64,000 bases of DNA from positions 6,262,001 to 6,326,000 of the forward strand of contig OX377202.1 in NCBI GenBank assembly GCA_947396885.1. Reading direction: 5' to 3'. This document shows, one piece after another, positions 42,485 to 53,647 of the stretch. This DNA is from Heligmosomoides polygyrus polygyrus (taxonomy: Eukaryota; Nematoda; Chromadorea; Rhabditida; Heligmosomidae). A model generated the notes under the pieces. It saw nothing but the letters and a program-made list of their open reading frames with translations, ran no database searches and was not told the DNA's origin. The position numbers and the translations under genes were made by a program. The number at the start of each line of letters is the position of its first letter. The first letter of the stretch is position 1.

Positions 42485-43435
42485 CCGTAACAAGCAAGCT
42501 TAACGCTTTGAAAAGCAAACTGATTATCTTCCAAATCAAAACGAAGATCCTCTACATATATTAGAGACTCTCCGAGAAAGAATAATTTCTGTCCAAGGAG
42601 AATTTTGCATGCCTCTTTTTCAATTTCTTAAAATTCAGCTGTCCGAATAACTAAACACGCTATCTGAAATTTTATAAAATTTTTATTTTTTAGTGAAAAA
42701 CAATTCATCGCTTTTTTTCTAGAGCACAGAAAGGCTGCAAATTTTGTAGCGTGTTAAAAGAACAGATCGTGCCATGCACTATCCAGCTCGTTGCGATTTT
42801 AATTTGATTGATAGAATGGACGCCATTTATTTTATTAATAATTTATTATTTATTAATTATTTTACTAACAGGACGGCAAAGCAAAAACATGCGTGTTTTC
42901 GACAACTGTCTTGTACTGTTGGCAAGTGTGTAACTTCACACAAACACCGTTGCTATCAAGCAATTAAAAATCACGACGTTATGGACGAGTGCATGGCGCA
43001 ATCTCTTTTAAGCACCAAAAAGTTGCTATCTTCATGCAGGTTAGGAGCATGTTTTGAGCCATTATCTTTCGAGGAATGATAAAAACTTCATAAAATTTCA
43101 AACAGTGTGTTCACTTACTAGGGAGGGTGAATTTATTTATAATTTTTAAAAAATTTGAGAAAGTCGTACCTACTTTTTTGAACAACAACAACCTTCTAAC
43201 CTTCCCCGACAGTCTCTGATTTAATTTGGAAGACGATGATTTTGACTGTCGAGACGTAAAACCGTCAGGCTTTCATAGAACAGTGTTCAATTTGATTTCA
43301 ACTGTCTGAGTTGGGTTGAAAAGTGTCCAGCTTGATTTCAAGCGTCAATTTTGGCTTGAAAAATATCCGATTTGTCGTCCAATTTTATTTAACAAGTGTC
43401 CAGTCTGACGAGAAATCGCTGTAAATCTCGCCTTA
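42485..43435. mobile_element. Foldback element, GTGTCCAATTTGATTT family
   Basis: Left arm (CTTCCAAATCAAAACGAAGA, TTAGAGACTCTCCGAGA) and right arm (GATTTAATTTGGAAGACGAT, GACAGTCTCTGATTT) are inverted. Inside are the GTGCCATGCACT / GAGTGCATGGCGCAATCT pair and an AT-rich stretch at 42820-42860. About 950 bp, non-coding. Confidence 0.7.
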
Positions 43436-43653
43436 GAGAGTCAGCGGTACACACTAAGTGAAAAAGTAGTTGGTACGGTCGGTGTTTTGATTGACATGAG
43501 TCTCCCTTGCACTAACCTGAGCAAACACTCGCTCTGTAAATGAATTTTACTCTCATGAGTGATGCTATGACACATTCATGCCTCCTGATTTTTTAAAAAT
43601 CTCTCAATCTATAAACTCTTCAATTTCGATTTTTGCGGAATAATTCACTAAGG

Positions 43654-43939
43654 GGCGCATGTGGCGCAGTCGGGGGAGGCACCGACTGTCGCCTGCACCC
43701 AATACCAGGTTCTGGTTCGGATTTCCTGCCCAGGCCAACCAAGCCTTCCATCCCTCCGGGGTCGATGAATTGGTACCAGACTTGTCTGGGAAGGATAAGG
43801 CGCTGACCTGTTCATCGGCTGGCCACCGCAAGTGGCAGTATGGTCAAATAGGCCTTCAGGTCGCCTCCACAACATCCGTTAGAAGTAGAATGTATGGCGC
43901 ATCCCAAAAGGGATTGAGTGATGCCGTCCTTTATCCTAA
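43654..43939 (+). mobile_element. tRNA-headed SINE with 12-bp TSD
   Basis: Flanked by AATTCACTAAGG at 43642-43653 and 43940-43951. Family head and body; tail CCTTTATCCTA. Recent insertion. Confidence 0.92.
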
Positions 43940-43951
43940 AATTCACTAAGG

Positions 43952-44994
43952 TGGCTAGCATTATTGCTGCCGATCGAGAAATTAGGAAACAGCCTCTTTC
44001 GAGAAAGCGATGACGCAGCCTCTGCAATTCGAATAACACAACTTGCTGAACTGGGGCCTTTGTTGGTAATCAAAGCGCCCTCTGACGCCTTCAAAACCAC
44101 CGGTGACAAAGCTCCTAAGGCCGTTAAAAGGAGCCGAGAAGGAGAACGAAGGCCGCCAGTCGCTTCGTATGAAACATTCAGATGTCCCCGAAGAGCGAGC
44201 ACGGCCATTGCCACATGCTGCCATTTCCTGTTATATCGACATCGATAGCAGAACCATTAGCACCAACGTCGGGCGTCGAAACCACTTCCACCCCCTAATC
44301 CATCGCGATCACCGAATTTGCGCTGTGCTCTCTGCCCACGTGGGTCTCACGCTACTATGCATACAATCCCCGTTTGGGTGAACCTTTTTCTTCTTTCTTG
44401 AGTTCTCGTCTTTTCTTCATTCAAAGCAGTTGTCCGCTTGAAACCCCATACTCCCTCCTCCTGGCCGATCATTGCACTTCGTTTTTTCCGCTTCCTAAAA
44501 AGTGGACAGAACAGGCCCTATGAGAGCAGGCATGCGTTCAGTGCACTTCCGTTCGGTAAGTTTAGCACTGCAACTAGGGCTTTTTAATCATTGAACTTAT
44601 CAATGACGCAGGTGGTTGAACTTTCCCACGAGTTACTACTTCTCTCTGGCTGGGCGTCTCGTCTGAATTCTTCCTGGTCGTGTTTTGGCGAATCACGCCA
44701 TAACAATTTCTCGTTTTGTCTACGCCTGGCTGATCATTCGAACTTCACATCATTTTCGAACATCAGATTACAGTTCCCTTCTTGCTCTCTTGCCTTTTTT
44801 CGTTTCTTCTTCCTGTTCCTGCCTTTATTTTTGTTTGATTCTGTTTCCTTTTCTTTGTTATCTTCCTTTTCAGCAAAGTCCATTAGCCTTCGCTTTAAAA
44901 CTCCTTTATCCATAAATTAAAAAAGGCGTGCGCCACGAATCTATGCCCACCGACCTCGCAAAAGTTAGTTCGAGAACCGGATTGTTTGTTGTGC
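43952..44994. other. No gene recognised
   Basis: Open frames occur on both strands of 43960-44250, and a T/C-rich stretch lies at 44780-44900. No motif or splice pattern supports a gene. Confidence 0.35.
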
Positions 44995-45380
44995 TCGAGC
45001 GAATATATTCGAATAATTTATTCGAATAATTGTTCGAATAGTCGAGTGTTCGATATTCTCAGATTTTCGAGTATTCGTTCGATTTCGAACATCGAAAGGC
45101 AGCCATATTCGAATAATATTCGAAAATCGAATCATTTTGTTCTAATTTCTTATAAACTTTAAATCTTCTTGCATAGGCCCTGATTGGAGTAATCCATTCG
45201 AATACTCGAATAAACAAAAATGGGGCTCGTTCGATTTCCGTTCATTCGAAAAAATTAATGAGCGGATAAATTTGCTCGAATGTTTTCGAAATTGAATAAA
45301 TTCTATCCTTCATTCGTTCGAATATTTTCGACGTTCGAATATTTTCGACGTCGAATTTATTCGTCCATTCATTCGATAAA
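44995..45380. repeat. TTCGAATA-rich degenerate repeat
   Basis: Many overlapping TTCGAATA, ATTCGAAT and TCGAATTT-like octamers, self-complementary on both strands, with no fixed period. Confidence 0.75.
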
Positions 45381-45812
45381 ATTTCTCAAAAACACAACCA
45401 TATTGTACCCCTGCCGGCCTGTCTCCAGCATTCACACGGAAGCCGATATTCATTGGTCGATATTGTTTGCAGAAGCCTGATCACCAACCATCAAATTAGC
45501 ATGATTCCCATTTCAAATACTGAAATTATATCAATACTGACTGTCAGATCGATTTTCCGCTAGATGTGAGCAAAAGCAAAAACGAAACATAGTTCTGTGA
45601 TCCTCGTCAGATGCCCTACAAGATCATATAGGTCACGTTGAGAATCTTTGGGGAAGTTCATGGGCTTCCCTTGTTAGGCTAGCTTGGAAGAATGTCCAAT
45701 TTGATTCAAAAGGTGTCCAGTTCGACAAAAATTAAAATTGTTTGTTCGCAACCGCACTGAACACTTATGTCTAGGGATTGCTTTGATCCCATAAAACTAC
45801 AGAAAACCCGGT

Positions 45813-46008
45813 ACATGTCGCGAATATGTGCAGCATTGGGTGGTGGGATCGCGCCAGCCAATCAAATTACATTAAATTGGCATGCCATTCAAAGAAGGCT
45901 TCACGGTCAGCAGTGAAATTGGCTGGAATGTGTTCGAACGGTAATATGCTTGGTTATGATTGGCTGACGCGCCGACACCTCCCAATGCTGCCTACTTTCG
46001 CGACATGA
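45813..46008. mobile_element. CATGTCGCGAA MITE
   Basis: Ends ACATGTCGCGAATATGTGCA and TACTTTCGCGACATG are inverted. GCGCCAGCCAATCAAA on the left matches TGATTGGCTGACGCGCC on the right. Core shared with 16125-16478 and 53299-53487. Confidence 0.8.
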
Positions 46009-46191
46009 TCCGAAAAACTGTGTACTGGAATTAATAATCTGGGCTTAACTTAGAAATTGGGACCCACTTTATTCCACGCTAAAGCACAAGTTTCTCGTTA
46101 GACACAGTCTTCTAAATTTTCTGGCAACAGGAACCTATCGATTACGTCAGGATTCGCCAGAATTTCGCGCCTACATCATAGATTGCATCCA

Positions 46192-46330
46192 GGTCCAGAT
46201 TCATCAACCGTTTATCCGCCCACTAACGGGGAAAATACCGTCAAACTCCCTGATATGACATTCATCAGCATCAGGCTTGGCGGTATTTTCACCGTTACCG
46301 GTTGGTATGCGGTTGATGAATCTGGCCCCA
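46192..46330. mobile_element. GATTCATCAACCG MITE
   Basis: Ends GGTCCAGATTCATCAACCG and GGTTGATGAATCTGGCCCC. Shorter variant also seen at 59716 and 60784. Confidence 0.85.
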
Positions 46331-46984
46331 GGTATCGAAGATACGATACAGTGTCAAATATACGATTCACTGGAACGATTAGCTGCAAGGCAGGTGCACG
46401 TGCCCATGTACTATGAAAGACACCTTTCCCACCGTTCTCCTAGCATAGGTGTTTACATGTAATAACAATTTCTTAACACCCTCATGTGGTATAGGGAAAC
46501 TGTTATCAGCGATGGTAAACAGCAGCATAAAAGTTGATTTCCCACAAAAGAATCGACAAGCTCTGTCTGCGCCCGTCAACCAACGTTATGTCACCACAGT
46601 TAGAAACCAACAGCAAAGCCACCATTCCTTGTGTTTTCCCTTCTCAGTAGGGTCACTCCTCGACACAACTCAAAAAGTCACGGTCCTGGAGCCTTCACTC
46701 TCAAAAGTCCAGCTAGTAGTAGTCAGATTGACTAACGGCTATAAGCGGCTTATGGTAGTCGCTGCCGCTTTGTCCACGTTATCTGAACTCCAGCTGGCGA
46801 TGGTCATATGCCTCGCCGCTTTTTTCTGATTGCGTTTTTCGGGTCTTTTGTGAGAAATTAAGCTCTCACTAAGCGCCTTCTTATCGCTTCATCAAGCAAG
46901 GCCTACTGGACTTCAGGCGTGGCCAGTCAGCGATTTTTACTATATTTGGCTGTTTATCAGTGCTCTTGCCCAACGGATACAACG
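46331..46984. other. No gene recognised
   Basis: A 126-codon open frame (46449-46829, +) has no recognisable motif, splice context or signal sequence. I do not call it. Confidence 0.35.
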
Positions 46985-47330
46985 ATGGCTTTCATCGTTG
47001 AATTCGATTGTTGTTTGATTAGACCGCAGCCAAAGCGGTTGATCAAGCGCTTATTTCAGCATTTTTACCTTCTTCAAAGTTGTAAAAGTCGAAAAGTAAT
47101 CTTATTTATTCTGCACGGCGCAGTTTTGAGATCTCGTAGCCTTTTGGACGGCTTCTTGTAGAAGAAAAAGGTATTTAGGAGGGTAGTTTTTTTTTCTTCA
47201 AACGGCCTTGATCTCTCCTGGTTCTGAAGAAGGCGAGATGGATTCCAAACGAAGGCCGAAATAAACATCTGTAGCAACCTTGACCGCGGTCTAATCATCA
47301 GACAACAATCAAGTTCGACGTTGAAGCACC
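46985..47330. mobile_element. Foldback element
   Basis: TGAATTCGATTGTTGTTTGA and TCAGACAACAATCAAGTTCG lie in inverted positions, as do AGACCGCAGCCAAAGCGGTT and GACCGCGGTCTAATC. The inner stem is near 47145-47200 (GACGGCTTCTTGTAGAAG). A partial relative lies at about 47880-47930. Confidence 0.65.
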
Positions 47331-48043
47331 CCCGTCGGGTCGGCAATCCGTCGCCTATTCACGAGGAATCGCATTCAGGTACCGAAGATACGATCACTAG
47401 TATGTGCGGATAAGCGGATAACTTTTCAACCGCTGAATAATTCACGGCTCCGTATTTTCGCAAAAATTTCGAGTTCGACACTTTGCAGGCTTTCTAGGAT
47501 CGCCTCTTAACACTGCGGGATTTCAACATCTGGCATACGGAAAGCTCTCGTTTCCTTGCTCTTTACATTAAGCTGTAGAACTTAATTGATGGCTCGGTTG
47601 AGGGTAGTAGTTCCGTAACCATTCAAATAGCATGAACATTTTATGGGCGAATTCTTTGTAACGTTGCACCGTTAAGTAGAAGATTGAAGAATACATTATT
47701 AACCGTTTTTATATGGAAATCAAAAACGCGCTTAAACTTGATAAGTTCTGCCTAACAAACTCGAAACAAGATAACTTCTGCATTTTCCTAGGAAAATGCA
47801 GAATAAATCGAGTTTCCATTTTTTTAATGAATAGGGCCTTCCAAGTTCGGCTATCGATGAATCTTAGCATTCATTATGGCTGCACTCAGACAACAATCAT
47901 ATCCGACGTCAAACGCTGCCGAGGTTCTTCGAGAGTCGTTGTGACAGATTTTTCTTCTTTTTTTTTTTAGGAAACTCGATAGTTTCGCTCTTGAATTAAC
48001 GTCTTTTTTAATTCTTCCACAAAACCGTGGGCCATTCGAAACA
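47331..48043. other. No gene recognised
   Basis: A short self-complementary stretch at about 47775-47800 (CTGCATTTTCCTAGGAAAATGCAG) is the only structure seen. Confidence 0.4.
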
Positions 48044-48258
48044 TTAGGTTGGCAACTAAATTCGTGGACTCTCAAGCGATTTCAACAAAAGTGTTTATTA
48101 CGAAATACCAAATAAGAATTTCAATCAAAGTAGGATCCGTTGTAATGCGGGACTGCTTCCCATTTATTAGCTAGCTGGTCCATGCCACAGCTGCAGAATT
48201 CTTCCGCTTTAGAGGCCAAAAATCCTTCGAGGTGCATTTTGACCTGGTCCACATTAAT

Positions 48259-48555
48259 GGGCGCGTGTAGCGCAGTCGGAGGAGGCGCCGACTGTCGCGT
48301 GCACCCGATACCAGGCTCCTGGTTCGGATTTCCCGCCCAAAACAACCAAGCCTTCCATCCCACCGGGGTCGGTGGATTGGTACCAGACTTGTCTGCGAAG
48401 GAAAGAGCGCTGACTTGTGCATCAGCTGGCCACCGCAAGTCATTGTATGGCCAAATACGCATTCAAATCGCCTCTACGACATCCCGCAGAAGTAGAATGC
48501 GTAGCGCATCCCAAAAGGGATTGAGTAACGCCGTCCTTTATCCTTTCTCCTTTAT
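48259..48555 (+). mobile_element. tRNA-headed SINE with 10-bp TSD inside mariner coding relic
   Basis: Flanked by CCACATTAAT at 48249-48258 and 48556-48565. Joining the flanks joins GRRFINVD to VDQVKMHLEG of the - strand mariner, so both junctions are exact. Confidence 0.95.
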
Positions 48556-49053
48556 CCACATTAATAAATCGTCTTCCAATCAAGGAGTGCTGCAAGTAGC
48601 TAAAAAGGTAACAGTCACTCGGTGTACGCAAGGTGGGTGAGTTAGACGCTCCCGGCTAAGTTCTTCGGTTTTTTGAAGCGTCCTATTCACGATGTCTGAT
48701 CTGGCGTTGTCTTACTGAAAGATAATTCCGCTCCCGAAAAGCGTCTAAACCGATTCCGGCGGAATTCTGTCTGCGCGTGGCCATGTTAAGATTTCAGCAT
48801 CAATGCTGGAACCACTCTTGATGATCTCCCAGGAGACAACACCTTCTTGACACCACCAAACGAAGAGCGTTTCGCGAATCGGACGTTTCAAAAAATCAGA
48901 GACCTCGTTGACATCAATACGATACCGTTTCAAAAAATCACAGACCTCAGTTGGAAGCGTCCAACTCATGCGTCTTACAGCCCAGACTGTGCGCTGAGTG
49001 ACTACCACCTTCTGAGTTCGATGCAGCTCTTCTTGGTTAGAAGACGATTTTGA

Positions 49054-50168
49054 GTACCAAATTTTCTATGTAAAAGTGGGAAAACTTTAGAGTTTTATTG
49101 ACTTTTTTGCAGATGGACAAAAGGGTAATCCGAGGCATTTACTTGTATGAATTCAAGCTGGGCACTACAGCTAAGGAGGCGGACGAGAAGATCAACGCCG
49201 CATTCGGTCAAGGATGTTCCACAATTCGGACGACGCATCGTTGGTATCAGAAGTTCCGGAATGGAGATGAGAGCTTGGAAGAACATGAAGGTCGGAGGAG
49301 GATCCACACAAAGGTACCAGGGAGATAGCGAAGGTTCTTGGCGTCAGTCACAACACAGCTGCCCGGCATCTGAAGGAAATTGGAAAGACCAAAAAGCTGG
49401 AAAGATGGGTGCCTCACGAGCTGTCTGAGGAGCAAAGAAACCGACGATATGAGATCTCGTCCGCACTGCTTCTACGGAACGAAGCGGACCCATTCCTTGA
49501 TCGCATCGTGACCTGTGACGAGAAATGGATAATGTACGACAACAGGCGACGATCGGCACAGTGGAAGGACAGCGATGAGAGCCCAAAGGTTTTCGCGAAG
49601 CCGGAATTGCACCAAAAGAAAGTAATGGTGACAGTGTGGTGGTGTTCGCTGGGAATTATTCACCACAGCTACCTCCCTACCGGTGAATCCATCACGGCAG
49701 AGAAGTACTGCATTGAAATTGAAGAAATGATGAAAAAGTTGAAGGATATCCGGCCGGCCTTGGTAAACCGAAGGCGAGTTCTCCTTCGGCACGACAATGC
49801 TCGCACCCAATTAGCACGAATGACGTTGCAGAAATTGAATGAGCTGAGCATTGAAACTCTACCACATCCTCCGTTTTCTCCCGACCTCTCCCCAACAGAC
49901 CACCATTTCTTCAAGCATCTTGGCGACTTCTTGGTAGGGGAAATATTCAAATACCAACAGGATGCCGAAAGTGCCTTCGAAGATTTCGTCAATTCCAGAA
50001 CTTCTGATTTTTATGCTACTGGGATAAAAAAAGCTTGAGTCACGTTGGCAAAGATGTGTAGAATCAGAAGGTTTTCATTTCGATTAATAAACTTGCCTAC
50101 AAGCCGAGATATTAACTGTTTAAATTTACAGTGGTTCAGTGCCATTTATTTCGTTACAACCTAATATT
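49054..50168 (+). mobile_element. Second mariner inserted in the composite
   Basis: The composite's + strand relic breaks after VRRRF (49053) and resumes with VDLVKIHL (about 50171). Between them is a different mariner whose 3' end (50103-50168) is shared with the fragment at 204-268. No clear 5' TIR was found. Confidence 0.75.
49098..50038 (+). pseudogene. Mariner transposase with one frameshift, DD34D residues kept
   Basis: It starts at MDKRVIRGIYLYEFKLGTT with the family HTH (TIRTTHRWYQKFRNGDESLE). It loses frame at about 49290-49330, then runs open to the stop at 50036-50038. That second part includes AKVLGVSHNTAARHL (second HTH), WVPHELSEEQ, VTCDEKWIMYDN (first Asp), VWWCSLGIIHHSYLPTG, HDNART (second Asp) and FSPDLSPTDHHFF, where the third Asp lies exactly 34 residues after the second. 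The domain order and WVPHEL linker resemble SETMAR/Hsmar1-type mariner proteins. A TTTTTTGCAG just before the Met could be a splice acceptor. Apart from the frameshift, the catalytic part looks intact. Confidence 0.88.
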
Positions 50169-50388
50169 AATGGTGGACCTGGTCAAAATTCACCTTCATG
50201 GATCTTTGGCCTTAAAAGCACAATAATTCTACAGTCGTGGGATAGACCAGCTACCTAATATACGGAAACTGCACTTCTATGTTTCAAGGGATCTTATTTT
50301 GATTACAGATTGTCATTTATATTTGTTATTAAATACTTTTGTTGAAGATTCTTCAGAGTCCACGAACTTAGTTGTCAACCTGATATTT

Positions 50389-51014
50389 ACTCTATTAATG
50401 GTGCAACGTTAGTGAACGTGTGCCAAAAACAACCACGCCTTTTAAACCGTTATAAAACCCTTAATTCAATCCATCTACAATAATGTTCCACAGCTTACTG
50501 TAAAGGAAAAATGTGACCGCACAGCAGATATTAAGATCGCGCAGTTCTAAGCAACGGACCTAAAAAGCCTACAGAATTTCAGTCTCGAATTTCAGTTTAA
50601 GAAAATACGCAACCATGATCACTCGACGATTGGCCAATTATCCGCACATCCCCATGACTTTATCTTCGGCAACGGAATCCGATTTATGGTAATCGGCGAC
50701 TGATTCGCCGACAGGGGCGTAATCCATGGGTTCCAGTTGTTATAACATTTTGGCGGCTTTTTGAGACAACATGCACACTTTTTCGCTGTAAAGTGGCTAC
50801 GAATTCTAGGACTCTAAAAATTTAAGATCAAGAATTACTTTGGGCTTACTTTAAAGTGCCAGAACATAACAAATTTTGAGAATATTACAAAAAGAGATCA
50901 CGCCATGCACTCGTCTAGAACGTCGCTGCTCATCGACTGCACCACAGAAAAACAGCATTTATATTGACGACTCTCTTTCGAGTTCGCGCTCTTCGTCGGG
51001 GTCCCAAAGATCCT
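50389..51014. other. No gene recognised
   Basis: Contains one GATCACGCCATGCACTCGTC motif (about 50898), shared with the foldback families, but no complete element. Confidence 0.4.
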
Positions 51015-51155
51015 TCTAATATAATAAGCCGCTTAAGAGGGCGGGCTGTCTGTCTGTACGGGGCGGAGCGTCTGTCCAGGGGGGGAGCGTCTGTCCAGGG
51101 GGGGATCAGTGAGCCTGCCGGTGTTGAATGTGAGGGGGAAGTGTGTGGGTTGTAG
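51015..51155. mobile_element. Helitron-like 5' end, first copy
   Basis: Starts TCTAATATAATAAGCCGCTT and continues into CTGTCTGTCTGTACGGGGCG, followed by GTCTGTCCAGGG repeats. This resembles the TC(T)ATATA...CTGTCTGTC starts of many animal Helitrons (family knowledge). A second such start lies at 52335. No terminal hairpin was found for this copy. Confidence 0.45.
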
Positions 51156-51580
51156 ATGTGCAAGGTGCCTGGCGACTCAGTAGACGTGCCGAACACGTTG
51201 CCCAACGTGCCTGGCGAGTCAGTAGACGTGCCGAACACGCTGCCAAACGTGCCTGGAGATGCGGTGCTGGAGTCCTGTAAGGGGGAATCGTCGGAGGAGG
51301 GGGGTTGCAGTTGTGCAACGTGCCTGGCGACTCAGTAGACGTGCCGAACACGTTGCCCAACGTGCCTGGCGAGTCAGTAGATGTGCCGAACACGCTGCCA
51401 AACGTGCCTGGAGATGCGGTGCTGGAGTCCTGTAAGGGGGAATCGTCGGAGGAGGGGGGTTGAAGTTGTGCAATGAGCCTGGCGACTCAGCAGACGTGCC
51501 AAACACGTTGCCCAACGTGCCTGGCGAGTCAGTAGACGTGCCGAACACGCTGCCAAACGTGCCTGGAGATGCGGTGTTGG
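51156..51580. repeat. ~153-bp tandem repeat built from 42-bp units
   Basis: Two 42-bp units (GTGCCTGGCGACTCAGTAGA... and GTGCCTGGCGAGTCAGTAGA...) plus a ~70-bp GGGGGAATCGTCGGAGG segment form a block repeated almost three times. On the + strand the 42-bp unit reads VPGDSVDVPNTLPN; frames do not stay open over the array. Confidence 0.85.
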
Positions 51581-51615
51581 AGTAGAGAGAGGGTGGGGGG
51601 TGTAGGGGGGGGGGG

Positions 51616-52264
51616 TGTATTTCGTTCAAGCGGTCCGAAACTTTAGCCTTGGGGGTAATCGAGGTCGCTGAACACGAATCTGAAGTTGATCAATCGATAT
51701 CGATCGATATTATCGATTTTTCGTGTATTTCGTTCAAGCGGTCCGAAACTTTAGCCTTGGGGGTAATCGAGGTCGCTGAACACGAATCTGAAGTTGATCA
51801 ATCGATATCGATCGATATTATCGATTTTTCGCGTATTTCGTTCAAGCGGTCCGAAACTTTAGCATTGGGGGTAATCGAGGTCGCTGAACACGAATCTGAA
51901 GTTGATCAATCGATATCGATCGATATTATCGATTTTTCGTGTATTTCGTTCAAGCGGTCCGAAACTTTAGCCTTGGGGGTAATCGAGGTCGCTGAACACG
52001 AATCTGAAGTTGATCAATCGATATCGATCGATATTATCGATTTTTCGCGTATTTCGTTCAAGCGGTCCGAAACTTGAGCCTTGGGGGTAATCGAGGTCGC
52101 TGAACACGAATTTGAAGTTGATCAATCGATATCGATCGACAATATCGATTTTTGTGTATTTCGTTCAGGCGGTCCGAAACTTTAGCCTTGGGGGTAATCG
52201 AGGTCGCTGAACACGAATCTGAAGTTGATCAACCGATATCGATCGAAATTATCGATCTTTTGCG
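51616..52264. repeat. 108-bp minisatellite, six copies
   Basis: Units begin at 51616, 51724, 51832, 51940, 52048 and about 52155. Each has CGTTCAAGCGGTCCGAAAC, GGGGGTAATCGAGGTCGC and ATCGATATCGATCGATATTA. Because 108 is divisible by three, the array is open on the + strand for 142 codons, which is not evidence of a gene. Confidence 0.95.
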
Positions 52265-52334
52265 GATGCCATTAAAGCGGTATGAAATTTAAGGCGTGTA
52301 GGTGGTGGAGGTCATCATCATCCTTCTTCTTTCT

Positions 52335-53155
52335 ATATAATAAGCCGCTAAGGGGAGTGTACCTTCTGTCAGTCTGTGCGGGGTGGGGCGTCTGTCCAGG
52401 GCGACGTGTTTGTCCTGTCTGTCCAGGAGGGGTCCAGTAACGATATGCCTCTATCCGGTGTTGGAGGAGTGTGAGGGAAGTGTGAGGGAAAATCGGTGAC
52501 GATGACATCGACAGCCTTTGTCACCGATACCTACCGTACCCTACCATAATCGTCTGAAATTTCAAAGAAGGATGTTAGATTCGTGATCAGCACGCTAACT
52601 AATCCCCCCCTAGGGGAAGTGTGGGCGAAGTTTTTGGGAGTGTTGGCGAGGTCGAAGTTCGTTTTCAGAACTTCGATCGCCGTCAATTGATACTGATCAA
52701 ATTATGGGGAGCAAAAAAAGCAGAAAATACCCGAGCGTCTTCTTCGTGCCAGGGGATTCAGAAGACGTGCGCAGTACGTCGCATGACGTTTCAAAGACGT
52801 CGCTCAACGTGTTTGGAGATTCAGGTGGACGTGCCGAAGGCGTCGTCCAATATGCCTGGGGATTCAGAAGACGTGCCGAAGACGTCGTCAGCTAGGGGGG
52901 ATCATTGAGGGGAACCAGTACCAGTAATGGGGGAACGTTTCACTAAGGAGAACCAGTAGCGTGGAACCAATAGATCGCCCTATCATACTATATATTGCAC
53001 GTACTGAGAGCCTTTTGTACTCCTAGGTAGGGAAAAAGCTGTACAAGTAGACCAGCTAGCTTGATGTTATTGTTCTTAGCTTAGAGATACTGCAACATCG
53101 CGCGAAGCGCGCAAGTGCGAGGCACGCCGATAGGCGTGACGGAGCACTTGTGGGT
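52335..53155 (+). mobile_element. Helitron-like non-autonomous element (candidate)
   Basis: The 5' side reads TCTATATAATAAGCCGCTAA, then CTGTCAGTCTGTGCGGGG and GTCTGTCCAGG. The 3' side has stem-loops CGCGCGAAGCGCGC and GTGC...GCACGCCGATAGGCGTG, ending near GTGGGTAATTA. Start motif plus terminal hairpins fit Helitrons, but the canonical CTRR end is not seen. The interior (52700-52890) contains VPGDSEDV-like units related to the 51156-51580 repeat. Confidence 0.45.
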
Positions 53156-53298
53156 AATTAAACCAACTGAGTTCAACACGCCATCAAGCAAGTCATTTTT
53201 TGAAGTTGAACGAATAAGATTTTTTAAATAAAAATTCAGAAACCGTTTTCACTTTGTTTAAAACAGACGAACAGATAAAATTGCCATGAAAGGGTATA

Positions 53299-53487
53299 TG
53301 TCGCGAAGATGGACAACATTGGGAGACGGGAATGTCTCATCCAATCAAACCGCATTGAATGGGCGTGCCATTCAGAGGGGACGAGTACAGTCGGAACCCT
53401 GATCGGCTGGCATGCGTTCGGTATGTGCTCTGCTTGGTTATTATTGGCTCTTCCACCTATCAATGCTGTTCACATTCGCGACATGTT
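53299..53487. mobile_element. CATGTCGCGAA MITE
   Basis: Left TATGTCGCGAAGATGGACAA and right CATTCGCGACATG, with CATCCAATCAAACCGC against TTATTGGCTC. Third copy of the 16125/45813 core. Confidence 0.75.
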
Positions 53488-53647
53488 CCGCTTGAACTCT
53501 GTCTGGTCCCTTTTCTCTTGAGTATGGCACGGCGTTTTGACATGAACAAATAAATAAATAAAACACCTAAATTCCTAAACAGTCTTTAGGCTTCTGGAAA
53601 GAAGGACGAACAGGTGGAAGCGTCAGGTCGTTCAACATTAGATTAAC

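Larger units (their letters stand above)
48044..50388. mobile_element. Head-to-head mariner composite with nested SINE and second mariner
   Basis: Outer ends ATTAGGTTGGCAACTAAATT and AACTTAGTTGTCAACCTGAT are mariner-type TIRs in inverted positions. From the left, - strand relics read KAEEFCSCGMDQLANKWEAV, GRRFINVD and WWCQEGVVSWEII. From the right, + strand relics read SYSPDCALSDYHLL, VRRRF and KIHLHGSLALKAQ. The two halves are therefore 3' parts of one mariner family facing away from a shared centre near 48900. A SINE interrupts the left half (48259-48555) and another mariner interrupts the right half (about 49054-50168). Confidence 0.8.

Noticed and set aside
46449..46829. 126-codon open frame
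   Set aside because: No motif, no splice context and no signal sequence.
51156..51580. CRISPR-like array
   Set aside because: Repeats are contiguous tandem units without unique spacers, in a eukaryotic context.
51649..52077. 142-codon open frame
   Set aside because: It is the 108-bp minisatellite read through; the period is divisible by three, so one frame stays open without selection.
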